Assembly (NCBI GenBank): GCA_002284615.2
Contig: MU070288.1
Coordinates: 85,957 to 96,200 of the forward strand
Direction: 5' to 3'
Length of the DNA: 10,244 nucleotides
Source of the DNA: Dunaliella salina
Taxonomy: Eukaryota > Chlorophyta > Chlorophyceae > Chlamydomonadales > Dunaliellaceae
Shown here one piece after another: positions 1-7,430 of the stretch. Each line of letters begins with the position of its first letter. Position 1 is the stretch's first letter. Made by a program: the position numbers and the translations under genes. The notes under the pieces are model-generated. The model worked only from the letters and a program-made list of their open reading frames with translations. It ran no database searches and had not been told where the DNA came from.

Positions 1-286
1 GTGTGTGGGTGAAAGTAGTGGGCAACAAAATGCAAGCATTGAGGCTTCGTTGCGATCACAGTGTGAACGCATGCTGTTGATTAAATACTCCTTGTGGGGG
101 TGGGTGTATGCCCTCGTGGGACAGAAAGGCCCTAATCGAAGCTGCACAGGTTAAGATGTGCATTTCTCGGAGGACCAACACACCAAGTGCCTCCCACGTA
201 GGCGTGCACTGAAATTGTGTGGCTGCAATCAAGGTTGCGCTATGTCCAAGTGCCGTAGAGAATTGGCCTCATCATGCACACTTGAA

Positions 287-298
287 AAACAATTGTTT
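287..298. repeat. 12-bp perfect palindrome
   Basis: AAACAATTGTTT equals its own reverse complement. It is centred on CAATTG, as is the second palindrome 55 bp to the right. It could be a dimeric protein-binding site, but nothing nearby identifies a promoter. Confidence 0.6.
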
Positions 299-340
299 AG
301 GCAACCGCGCATCGATAGGGCAACTTAGAATTGATTAGTT

Positions 341-354
341 TGCACAATTGTGCA
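341..354. repeat. 14-bp perfect palindrome
   Basis: TGCACAATTGTGCA equals its own reverse complement. It shares the CAATTG core (a CANNTG E-box form) with the palindrome at 287-298. No role can be assigned from sequence alone. Confidence 0.65.
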
Positions 355-741
355 TCAGCCACGCAAGAACACTCTTGATCACTCATCCCCTTTCTCTGCC
401 CGAGATTCCAATTTACACAGCCGCTCACCCTTGAAAATGAATCCATGTTTCAGGTGCATGCAGCCCATGTGCAGGGCAAGAAACATTAAACATGCGCGGT
501 GATGTTGTTTCTCTATGGTATGTGTGGTTTAGAGAGGGCAGGCACTACCCTTGGATGCACAGAGGAAGGCTGTTTGTGCTTTGAGTGTGGATAAGGTGGA
601 GGATGGCAAGAAGCAGAGCAGAATGACGTGGCAGTCAGGCTGCATAAGTAGTGGTGGCGGCCGAGATTTCGGGAGAAGGGGGGCCTGAGGAGCAGGTTGT
701 GGCCAAAAGAGGGGAAAAAGGAAAGAGCGGAGAGGGTTAGG

Positions 742-890
742 GGTACCATTCCTCACCCAGGTCGCTGCTTGCTGCCTAGCAAGTGCATAGGTTTGACATA
801 TGCTGCGGCATGCATGCATCCCATGTTTTGGCTTTTCCATGTTGCTTCGGTTACCAATCCTCACCAAGGCCGCTGCGTGCCGCCTGCTTT
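742..890. repeat. Diverged direct duplication, ~107 bp apart
   Basis: A segment of about 38 bp beginning GGTACCATTCCTCACCCAGG near 742 recurs near 849 with about seven changes (GGTTACCAATCCTCACCAAGG...). The flanking 'GCATAGGTTTGACAT' also has a weak match ('GTATAGGTCTCAGCC') near 932. This is an old tandem duplication with a ~107-110-bp unit. The small frames that cross it are not supported as genes. Confidence 0.55.
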
Positions 891-1044
891 AATATATGGT
901 CCGGAGGCATCGGAAAAAGACATTGCACTGCGTGTATAGGTCTCAGCCTTGTGCACCTGCAGGTTTGCAAGTGCGCCTGCAGGCCCATCCATCCGCTGCA
1001 AACAGAAGTGTATGCTGAATTGCTCGTGTCTGACCCAAAATTTG

Positions 1045-1190
1045 TTGGCGCAAGTATGATCTGCAGCACCACCTGCTCTGCAGTCACGTCCTTTTGCTGC
1101 ATTGCCACACATTGTACCTGAGAGTTAGTGAGAACAGTGGTAGCACATCAAATTGGTGGTGCAAGTATGATCTGCAGCACCACCTGCACC
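1045..1190. repeat. Direct duplication, 111-bp spacing
   Basis: The stretch GCAAGTATGATCTGCAGCAC and the following CACCTGC occur at 1050-1076 and again at 1161-1187, nearly identical and 111 bp apart. This is a recent tandem duplication. The interval contains stops and shows no coding signal. Confidence 0.7.
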
Positions 1191-1380
1191 AACATGTACA
1201 TAATGGTAGGTAACAAGGGGAAAAAGGGCCTCCAGTTGACACAACCGACTGCTAGCTCACATCACCTGTACCAACTGCATGTTGGCCAGGTGTGAGGTAC
1301 GATCCTGCAGACCCTCAAGCCCAACAGGGGGCTCGCAAGATGCAGGTGCTCACAAAACAGCCTCCCCTCTACCCGCTTAC

Positions 1381-1760
1381 CGCGCACGTCTGTAAATAAC
1401 CCGCATGCCCCCCGCTTGCTGCAGGCCATGCAGCCCTCGTTTCCTCCTGCCCTTGTTTCCTCCGGCCCTCGTTTCCTCCAGCCCTCGTTTCCTCCCATGT
1501 CTACAGCCAGCCTGGCGCTAGGGCCTGCGTTGTAAACCAACCTGCACATCTGCAAATGACCTGCAAGCCCCTGGAATGCTGCAGGCTGCCCAGCCCTTTT
1601 TCCTTGGCACCCAAACAGCCAGCCTGGCACAGGGCCAGAGCAAGGAAACACACTTGTCATGCGCACCTGTACAAAAGCCGCATGCCCTTCATATGCCGCA
1701 GGCCGCTCGGCTCTTGTTCCTTGGCACCCCAACAGCCAGCCTAGCATAGGGGCTGCAGCT
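1381..1760. repeat. Three diverged ~117-160-bp tandem units
   Basis: Three units share, in order, a GC(A)CxTxTGxAAA-like segment, CCGCATGCCC/CTGCAAGCCC, GCTGCAGGC (1418, 1578, 1695 in the form GCCGCAGGC), a CCTTG(G)CACCC block and ACAGCCAGCCT(G/A)GC. Spacings are about 160 and 117 bp. The first unit is longer because it carries an internal 16-bp array at 1434-1497. A 242-codon minus-strand frame (1262-1990) runs through the region, but I regard it as a by-product of the repeat. Confidence 0.65.
1434..1497. repeat. 16-bp minisatellite, four copies
   Basis: Four head-to-tail copies of CCCTCGTTTCCTCCAG start at 1434, 1450, 1466 and 1482 with one or two changes each. The array is strongly pyrimidine-rich on the plus strand and interrupts the first unit of the surrounding larger repeat. 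Confidence 0.85.
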
Positions 1761-2254
1761 CGCAGGAAGAGCAACCTGAGCTCAACTCCGGGGGGCCTGT
1801 ACACAGTGGGCAGCTGGAATGCTGCGGAAGTGGGGAGCAACACCAGTGACCACTTTGCAGGTAGGAAGCTGGGAATGCTTTGAAGGGGCCATACAGGATG
1901 ATGCGCAAGGGGGGCCCAAGAACAAGCCCAGGCTTCCAGATCAAGAAGTGACGAGTTCTTGCCCCATAGGATTCCAAGCAAACTGAGCATGCAGAGTAGT
2001 TACTGTTGATACATAAAACAGTTCTGCATCATAAAAGTGAGGTTGACGTGTTATATGTGAGCCAGGGGCATTTTTCGAGGCATTGCAGGCCAAAACTGGC
2101 CATTCCCCGCGGAATGGGTGCCGTACTGCATGTTTCGACCCGAATTTGCCCCATTCTTTGGCTCCCAGGTAGTTCTTGTGTCAAACCTGACCCATTGGGG
2201 TGAAAAAAGGAGGGGGTGAAAATTGGTCTTAAAGCACTCAGAGCTCCGTTTGAA

Positions 2255-2280
2255 CTGGATATTGAGCCTGGATATTGAGC
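2255..2280. repeat. 13-bp perfect tandem duplication
   Basis: CTGGATATTGAGC is present twice back to back (2255-2267 and 2268-2280) without change. It could be a slippage product or a target-site-like duplication with nothing between the copies. Confidence 0.85.
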
Positions 2281-2572
2281 TTCAGCGGATGACAGCAGAT
2301 ACAATTTAACAAAACAGTTAATGAAGAAATGGTCGCTCAAATCGGCCCTCCAATTCATTGACCCGGTGCTAAGCTTCGGTTTCTCGCCATCTCCCTGCCA
2401 AAATTAAGCGATAATCTGGACCTCCGCCCCAGCCTCCCGGATCCCCCAGGATATGCTCCTGATGAAATGCCAAACCATCGCTGTAGGTCAGGTAAGCCGG
2501 GGGGGTGCTTCCTGAGGTCCCCATTCAGGCAGAGATTTTGACTGATTCCAGGCCCCCACCCTGGGCCCCTCG

Positions 2573-2645
2573 CCAGCTCCAACCGAGTATGCAGGGTTGC
2601 TCAAAAAGGTCAAGTAAAAGGTCCTGCATACTCGGATTTGGCTGG
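2573..2645. repeat. Inverted repeat with 13-bp perfect arms
   Basis: CCGAGTATGCAGG (2583-2595) is matched by its exact reverse complement CCTGCATACTCGG (2623-2635). Beyond a symmetric 5-nt mismatch on each side, CCAGC (2573-2577) pairs with GCTGG (2641-2645). The loop is 27 nt and AG-rich (2596-2622). This could be a structured RNA, a small inverted-repeat element or a DNA cruciform. No flanking target duplication is evident. Confidence 0.7.
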
Positions 2646-2700
2646 TCACACTGGGGCAAGGACTCAGACCTAGATGCCTGACCTTACCAGGAGGCGAATA

Positions 2701-2835
2701 GTTCATTGCAGGTAGGGGGCTGCTAGCAATGCCATACAGAGTTCCATACAGAGGTGCGTTGGTTGTATGTGTGGAGCTGCTGGTGATCGACAGGGTGGGC
2801 CTTCAGGCGCGTTCATTGCAGGCATGGGGCTCCAG
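2701..2835. repeat. Direct duplication, 110-bp spacing
   Basis: GTTCATTGCAGG followed by an imperfect TAGGGGGCT/CATGGGGCT occurs at 2701 and again at 2811, 110 bp apart. Both copies contain a TTGCAGG that resembles a splice acceptor, but no coding stretch follows either. Confidence 0.6.
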
Positions 2836-2926
2836 TTGTTGCTTAGAGAGTGTGAGCAAGTGTAATATTTTCAGCCTGTGGGGTGGTTTGCTGGAGCACA
2901 AGGTTGCGCACATCTGCATGGGGTTA

Positions 2927-2949
2927 AACATTACATTACATTGCATTAC
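2927..2949. repeat. (ACATT)n microsatellite, short
   Basis: Three ACATT units followed by a GCATT variant form a short pentanucleotide repeat. Confidence 0.7.
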
Positions 2950-3050
2950 GTGAGGGACCTTAACCTTCAGCCAGGTGGTTTGGCTGCTCGGTATTATGAG
3001 AAAAATCCACGAGTTTGGTACGGTGAGATTAAATGGTAAGTCTCATTGTC

Positions 3051-3070
3051 TTGGATTTGGAAAAATCCAA
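3051..3070. repeat. 8-bp stem hairpin, GGAA loop
   Basis: TTGGATTT (3051-3058) and AAATCCAA (3063-3070) are perfect reverse complements around a 4-nt GGAA loop. AAAAATCC is also repeated 60 bp upstream at 3001-3008. No T-run follows and no gene ends here, so I do not call it a terminator. Confidence 0.55.
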
Positions 3071-3210
3071 ACGGAACGCATCCTCAGAGCGTGGGGTTGA
3101 GGCAGGGGTTGGTGCCATTGCCTCCATCTGGCTGCGCGCTTAATGTTTCAAAAGCATGATGTCCTGCTTTCCTCAGCTGACATTCCATTCTAGGAGCACT
3201 GGGTGCGCCC

Positions 3211-3281
3211 CCAAGCCTGCCTGCGCATCATTCTACATGAATTCCCCATGTCCTTTTGGTTCAAAATGTAGCAAGGCTTGG
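3211..3281. repeat. Nested inverted repeat
   Basis: CCAAGCCT (3211-3218) pairs with AGGCTTGG (3274-3281). Inside it, CTACAT (3233-3238) pairs with ATGTAG (3266-3271). The intervening bulges are unequal (14 nt and 2 nt). This is a possible RNA or DNA stem with no assigned function. Confidence 0.5.
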
Positions 3282-3318
3282 CTTTCTTTGCAAAACCCCA
3301 TGCTATCTCATTGATCTT

Positions 3319-3480
3319 GTCAAAGGATGCGCTGTTCCGTCTCAATTATCCAGTCAAAGGATGCGCTCCTGAGTCTCGATTGCCCAGTCAAAGTTTCCCA
3401 GTCTCGATTGCCTCGTGAAAGGGTGTTCTTTTCGGGTCTCACTTATTAAGTCAAGGGGTGCACTTTTTGAATCTCATTGA
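3319..3480. repeat. ~34-bp degenerate tandem array
   Basis: GTCAAAGGATGCGCT begins at 3319 and 3353, with decayed forms at 3387, about 3414 and 3450. It alternates with a (G)TCTC(A/G)ATT(G/A) segment. The unit is about 34 bp and divergence increases to the right. Confidence 0.75.
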
Positions 3481-3489
3481 TTTTTCTTG

Positions 3490-3665
3490 ACAATCGTCTC
3501 AGTGGTGTTGTTTCATTTGTGAACCATCTCAGGGATCATGTCTTGGCAACCGTCTCAGTGGTCCTGTTCTAAACGTGAACCATCTCTGTGGTCTTGTTTC
3601 AACAAAAGGCGTAACATCTCGGTAACCCTCCTCCAACCATAAACCGCCTCAGTTATCCTGTTTCA
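3490..3665. repeat. ~27-36-bp degenerate array of TCTCAGTGGT units
   Basis: Six or so units of the form ACC(A/G)TCTCAGTGGTCxTGTTTCAA follow directly on the preceding array. They share the CTCAGT core that is also the core of the large array at about 5455-6830, so the two may have a common origin. Confidence 0.7.
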
Positions 3666-3814
3666 ATCGCATTACTGGGCTGCATTGTCATGCTCATTGG
3701 CGTCATGTTTCCCCAGCGGATTGGAGTTTCAATCTTGCCAGAGAATGTGCGTTTTCCTCTATTGGGGTGTCTATCAGAGTGATCTAGCTCTCTTCTCTGG
3801 TCTATGCTCAAGCA

Positions 3815-4290
3815 GCATGCAGGAGCAGCTGCCCATACAGGCACAGCCATACCCACTGCATGCTTTTAGATTCCACCAAAGAGGATTGCTTAAATCACCC
3901 ATGTGCATTTGCATGGCGTGCAGGAGCAGCCGCCAGCACAGGCACAGCCTTGTGCACCGCACGCACTTGGTTGTTAGGGTCCATCAGAGGGACCTGCTCA
4001 TCACCTGCTATGCATTTGCATGGCGTGCAGGAGCAGCCGTCGGCACAGGCACAGCCATGTGCACCGCGTGCTCATGCTTGTTAGGGTCCATCAGAGAGGA
4101 CTGCTCATCACCTGGTATGCATTCGCATGGCATGCAGGAGCAGCTGCCAGCACAGGCACAGCCATGTGCTCTGCGCTCCCTTGGATGTTGGATTCAATTC
4201 AGAGAGCACTGCTCACTCCCCTGTGTGCATTTGCGTGGCACGTAGGAGCAGCCGCCAGTACAAGCACAGCCATGCGCACCGCACGTTCCA
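3815..4290 (+). repeat. ~107-bp tandem repeat carrying an acceptor-like site, five copies
   Basis: Five units share GCATTTGCATGGCGTGCAG, then GAGCAGCCGCCAGCACAGGC, then ACAGCCATG(T/C)(G)CACCGC, and several have TTAGGGTCCATCAGAG. The AG that ends each 'TGCAG' lies at 3822, 3923, 4030, 4137 and 4245, so the spacing is 101, 107, 107 and 108 bp. The spacing is not a multiple of three, so the long frames crossing the array (3685-4245, 4020 onward) are not evidence for a repeat protein. The last copy merges with the coding exon at 4246-4517. Each earlier copy is therefore a duplicate of the exon start plus its 3' splice site. Confidence 0.85.
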
Positions 4291-4517
4291 GGAGCCCTGA
4301 TGGAGGGGTGACAGCTGTTGGTGGCAGGGGGGGGGACATGAGGCCCTCGGGCCGCCCACCACCTGCACCCAATGGCTACGCTGCGCGCCTGGCACACCGC
4401 AACGCCCTGCAGCAGCAGGAGGACTCGCACAAGAAGACGAGGGGTCCCAAGCACTACGCTGCAGCCACAGTGGCGTCGGTGGGCAAGAAAGCGCCCGCAT
4501 CGCAGCCGTCTGTGCGG
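4246..4517 (+). CDS. Internal or 5' coding exon of a hypothetical protein
   Basis: I do not recognise the protein. The frame has codon positions starting at 4248 and reads 90 codons. It begins AAASTSTAMRTARSRSPDGG, continues Gly/Pro-rich (RPSGRPPPAPNGYAARLAHR), then QQQEDSHKKTRGPKHYAA, and ends APASQPSVR. Codons are GC-rich at position 3 and favour CTG, CAG, AAG and GTG, unlike the flanks. A strong donor, GTGAGC, follows at 4518 in phase 0. The left edge is uncertain. An acceptor at 4244-4245 (GTAG) fits the repeat-derived start, TTCCAG ending at 4291 gives a shorter exon, and ATG at 4272 could be a true start codon. A G9 run (4327-4335) lies inside the exon. The product is predicted to be disordered and basic. 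It joins in phase 0 with the exon at 7685, but no transcript evidence is available. Confidence 0.6.
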
Positions 4518-5104
4518 GTGAGCTCAGAAAAAGAAAAGAATGCGCAAAATAGGTCTGGCTGCATGCATAAAGGAAGGATCCCCTTGCCGGCAAGCTAGCG
4601 GGCGCCTGCATCGCAACCGTCTTTGAGCATGAGACTCACAGCAGGAAGCCGCTCGTCAAAGCGTGTGTCAGCTGGGCTAGAGTGGAAGTAGGTGCCTGCA
4701 TCAGCATTGTCTGCACGGTGAGAAAAGAAAAGAAATGACAGAGAAGACTGCATGAACGACGCCCGGCTGTGCGCATCACGGAAAAGGTCCCAGAGTATCA
4801 AGCTAGCTGCGGAAGTGAGGTACACAGGAATAGAAAAGACTGCATGAACCAGGTCTGGCGGCGCGCATCACAGAAAATGTCCCTAACTAGCGAGCTAGCT
4901 GCGCGGGTGTGTGGTAAGCTTCACAGGAGGTAGCCATCCGTCAGGGCATGAGTTGGCCAGGCAGAGTTTGTGGCAGGAGGCGTCTGCATCTCAGCCATCT
5001 TTGGATTTGGCTCACAGGAATAAGTCGTCAGGCAAAGTGCAAGTTGGCTAGGCTAGAGTGTGCGCGGAAAGGCACCTGCAACGCAGCCGTCTTTGCAGGT
5101 GAGC
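4491..5104 (+). repeat. Five copies of a 27-nt exon-end module with donor site
   Basis: The last 27 nt of the exon (4491-4517, encoding APASQPSVR) plus its donor recur in degraded form at 4602-4628, 4692-4717, 4980-5006 and 5072-5098. The donor GTGAG is intact after copies 1, 3 and 5, is ATGAGA after copy 2, and is TTGGCT after copy 4. Copy 3 is one base short. Copy 5 would still encode APATQPSLQ and ends CAG before GTGAGCTC. The DNA between modules is also repeated: 'GGCTAGAGTG', 'AAAAGACTGCATGAAC', 'CTCACAGGA' and 'GAGCTAGCTGCG' each appear at least twice. Confidence 0.8.
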
Positions 5105-5166
5105 TCGATGGATGGGTGGGCGTCGTATGATTCGCAGCTCAGTGTGCACATGTGATTGTACAAGGT

Positions 5167-5270
<104 letters not shown>

Positions 5271-5281
5271 ATGCTTGGAAG

Positions 5282-5455
5282 TGTGACGCTGACCGAAGAC
5301 AGGCCCCAGGTACTCCCAAGCCAGCTCTCAAACTAATGTGAATAGGATGACTGCAAGGGCGTTTAACCTGCAGCCATGTCGTCTTGCTTATTAACAAGTC
5401 CCTGCAGGCCAAACAGAAGGGTTGCCCCTCATATATAAAGTAACAAAACGACGCT
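5282..5455. other. Short unique spacer before the large array
   Basis: No coding signal. It contains CCTGCAG twice (about 5368 and 5401) and an ATATATAAAG at 5431-5440 that looks like a TATA box by composition only. Confidence 0.4.
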
Positions 5456-6830
5456 CCATCTTAGTGCCTCAGTGCTTTCTTCCGCTTAACCTCAATGCCT
5501 CAGTGCTTTCTTCCACTCAATCTCAGTGCCTCAGTGATTTACTCGTTCTCAATGCCTCAGTGCCTCAATTCTTTCCTCCACTCAATCTCAGTGCCATAGT
5601 GTTTCTGCTCAATCGCAGTGCCTCAGTGCTTTCTTCAACTCAATCTCAATGCCATAGTGATGTACTCATTCTCACTGCCTCAGTGGCTCAGTGCTCCCAC
5701 TCAATCTCACTGCCGCAGTGCCTCTGTGCTTTCTTCCGCTCAATCTCAATGCGATAGTGTTTCTGTTCAATCTCAGTGCCTCAGTGCTTCTGCTCATTCT
5801 CTGTGTCGCAGTGCTTGGCTCTGCTCAATCTCAGTGCCTCAGAGCCTCAGTACTTTCTTCTACTCAATCTCAGTGCCTCAGTGTTTCTGCTCAATCTCAG
5901 TGCCTCAGTGCTTCTCCTCATTCCCTGTGCCTCAGTGCCTCAGTGCTTTCTTCCGCTCAATCTCAATGCCATAGTGTTTCTGCTCAATTTCAGTGCCTCA
6001 GTGCTTCTGCTTATTCTCTGTGCCTCAGTGCTGCCTCTGCTCAATCTCAGTGCCTCAGTGCTTTCTTCCACTCAATCTCAGCCTCAGTGCCTCTGTGCTT
6101 TCTTCTGCTCAATCTCAGTGCCTCAGTGTTTTTGCTCAATCTCAGTGCCTCAGTGCTTCTGCTCATTCTCTGTGCCTCAGACGCCTCAGTGCTTTTTTCC
6201 GCTCAATCTCAGTGCCATAGTGTTTTTGCTCAATCTCAGTGCATCAATGCTTCTGCTCATTCTCTGTGCCTCAGTGCTTGCCTCTGCTCAATCTCAGTGC
6301 CTCAGTGCCTCAGTGTTTTCTTCCACTCAATCTCAGTGCCTCAGTGCCTCTGTGCTTTCTTCTGCTCAATCTTTGTGCCTCAGTGTTTCTGCTCAATCTC
6401 AGTGCCTCAGTGCTTCTGCTCATTCTCTGTGCCTTAGCGCTTGCCTCTGCTCAATCTCAGTGCCTCAGAGCCTCAATGCTTTCTTCCACTCAATCTCAGT
6501 GCCTCAGTGTTTCTGCTCAATCTCAGTGCCTCAGTGTTTCTGCTCAATCTCAGTGCCTCAGTGCTTCTGCTCATTCCCTGTGCCTCAGTGCCTCAGTGCT
6601 TTCTTCCGCTCAACCTCAGTGCCATAGTGTTTCTTCTCAATCTCAGTGCCTCAGTGCTTTCTTCCACTCAATCTCAATGCCTCAGTGCCTCAGCGCTTCT
6701 TCCGCTCAGTCTCAGTGCCATAGCGTTTCTGCTCATTCTCTGTGCCGCAGTGCTTGCCTCTGCTCAATCTCAGTGCCTCAGTGCCTCAGCGCTTTCTTCC
6801 ACTCCATCTCGCTGCCTCAGTACTTCCTTC
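5455..6830 (+). repeat. 1.4-kb array of 27-31-bp pyrimidine-rich monomers with higher-order structure
   Basis: The monomers are variants of TGCCTCAGTGCTTTCTTCC followed by (A/G)CTCAATCTCAG. At least four types recur: a 'CTTTCTTCCACTCAATCTCAG'-like type, an 'ATAGTGTTTCTGCTCAAT' type, a 'CTTCTGCTCATTCTCTG' type, and a 'CTTGCCTCTGCTCAATC' type. The last appears near 5813, 6030, 6278, 6441 and 6752, giving an irregular higher-order unit of about 160-310 bp. An extra 'CCTCAGTG' is inserted in many units. All three plus-strand frames are open for 100-280 codons because the monomers have few stop triplets, so none is called a gene. Divergence is greater at both ends. Confidence 0.9.
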
Positions 6831-7060
6831 CAATGCTTGCATGCCCTGCTGCTTGCCTGATGGGGAGTGGGAGTTGAAATGTGATAATTAAAGAACTAAC
6901 CAAGTACAACACTCTTGCCCTGTAACTCAACAATGCCCATCCTTTTTAACACTCTCACTCACTGCCTCAGTGCTGTCTTCCAACGCGCTCATGCCCTGCT
7001 GCCTGCCTACTCCAGGCATGCCCCATCCTTTTTAACACTCTCACTCACGCATATGGGCTG
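6813..7060 (+). repeat. Diverged duplications trailing the large array (150-bp and 86-bp spacing)
   Basis: TGCCTCAGT followed by CTTCCAATGCTTGCATGCCCTGCTGC-like sequence at 6813-6860 recurs at 6963-7012, 150 bp on. CCCATCCTTTTTAACACTCT plus CACTCAC recurs at 6936 and 7022, 86 bp apart. CCTGTAA near 6919 and CTGTAA near 7078 resemble the algal poly(A) motif, but no coding end precedes them. Confidence 0.65.
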
Positions 7061-7199
7061 CCTCCTCTAGGCACTCACTGTAATGGATGACTGAGCCACT
7101 GAACTGCGAAGAACTGATGCGCCCGGATGACGCTTGAGAGCACCCCGCATGTTTTATTGTTTACACCGTTACACTCACAAAGCTAAGAAGAAGCAAGAA

Positions 7200-7430
7200 G
7201 GGAGCAGCATTCCTGCACGAATGGGCTGCCTTCACCATGCACCCCCCCCCTTCCCCGCTCTTACCATTCCTCCCTCAGGAATGGGCCTTCAACTTCAGGC
7301 ATGTGCCGCCTTTTCAGCATCCCAACGCAAATGGGCTGGTCGTCTCATGCAGACCCCTCCGCTTAGCATTCACACAAAAATGGGCTGCCTTGACTCAGCG
7401 TAAACTCCCCTTCTAGGGACCCTACAGCCA
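7200..7430 (+). repeat. Degenerate ~50-60-bp units with ATGGGCTGCC
   Basis: AATGGGCTGCC or close variants occur at about 7220, 7279, 7330 and 7379, each followed by a C-rich stretch and CAT/CAC. A C9 run sits at 7242-7250. The 89-codon plus-strand frame here (7134-7403) consists of this repeat and is not supported as a gene. Confidence 0.5.

Larger units (their letters stand above)
1..740. other. No gene seen; unique sequence with two palindromes
   Basis: No reading frame here has the codon bias of the exons further right, and the short frames overlapping 513-867 on the minus strand look like chance. The sequence is AT-richer than the exons and apparently unique. The only structure I can point to is a pair of perfect palindromes listed separately. 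The first bases, GTGTGTG, may be the tail of a TG microsatellite lying to the left. Confidence 0.5.
1991..2700. other. No gene supported; mostly unique sequence with small inverted and direct repeats
   Basis: Short frames exist on both strands (for example minus 2029-2358 and 2355-2582), but none is preferred by codon use. Small structures visible are a 7-bp stem with a CCGC loop at 2100-2117 (CCATTCC/GGAATGG), a 13-bp tandem duplication at 2255-2280 and the hairpin at 2573-2645. The plus-strand stretch around 2404-2500 reads open with a proline-rich peptide (SLPDPPGYAPDEMP) and meets GTAAGC at 2491. It could be an exon or a decayed fragment, but I cannot decide. Confidence 0.35.

Noticed and set aside
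2100..2117. CCATTCC-CCGC-GGAATGG hairpin as a terminator
   Set aside because: No T-run follows and no gene precedes it, and rho-independent terminators are not expected in a nuclear genome.
3685..4245. 186-codon plus-strand frame with repeated CICMAWRA-like peptides
   Set aside because: It is made of ~107-bp repeats that change phase each copy and has no codon bias. It is better explained as duplicated intronic acceptor sequence.
5431..5440. ATATATAAAG as a TATA box
   Set aside because: It lies inside the proposed intron with only the pyrimidine-rich array downstream and no start codon in a credible frame.
5422..6877. Long overlapping plus-strand frames (up to 283 codons) rich in Leu, Ser, Gln and Cys
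   Set aside because: All three frames are open over the same array because the 27-31-bp monomers rarely contain stop triplets. Monomer lengths vary and shift frame, and codon use is unlike the exons.
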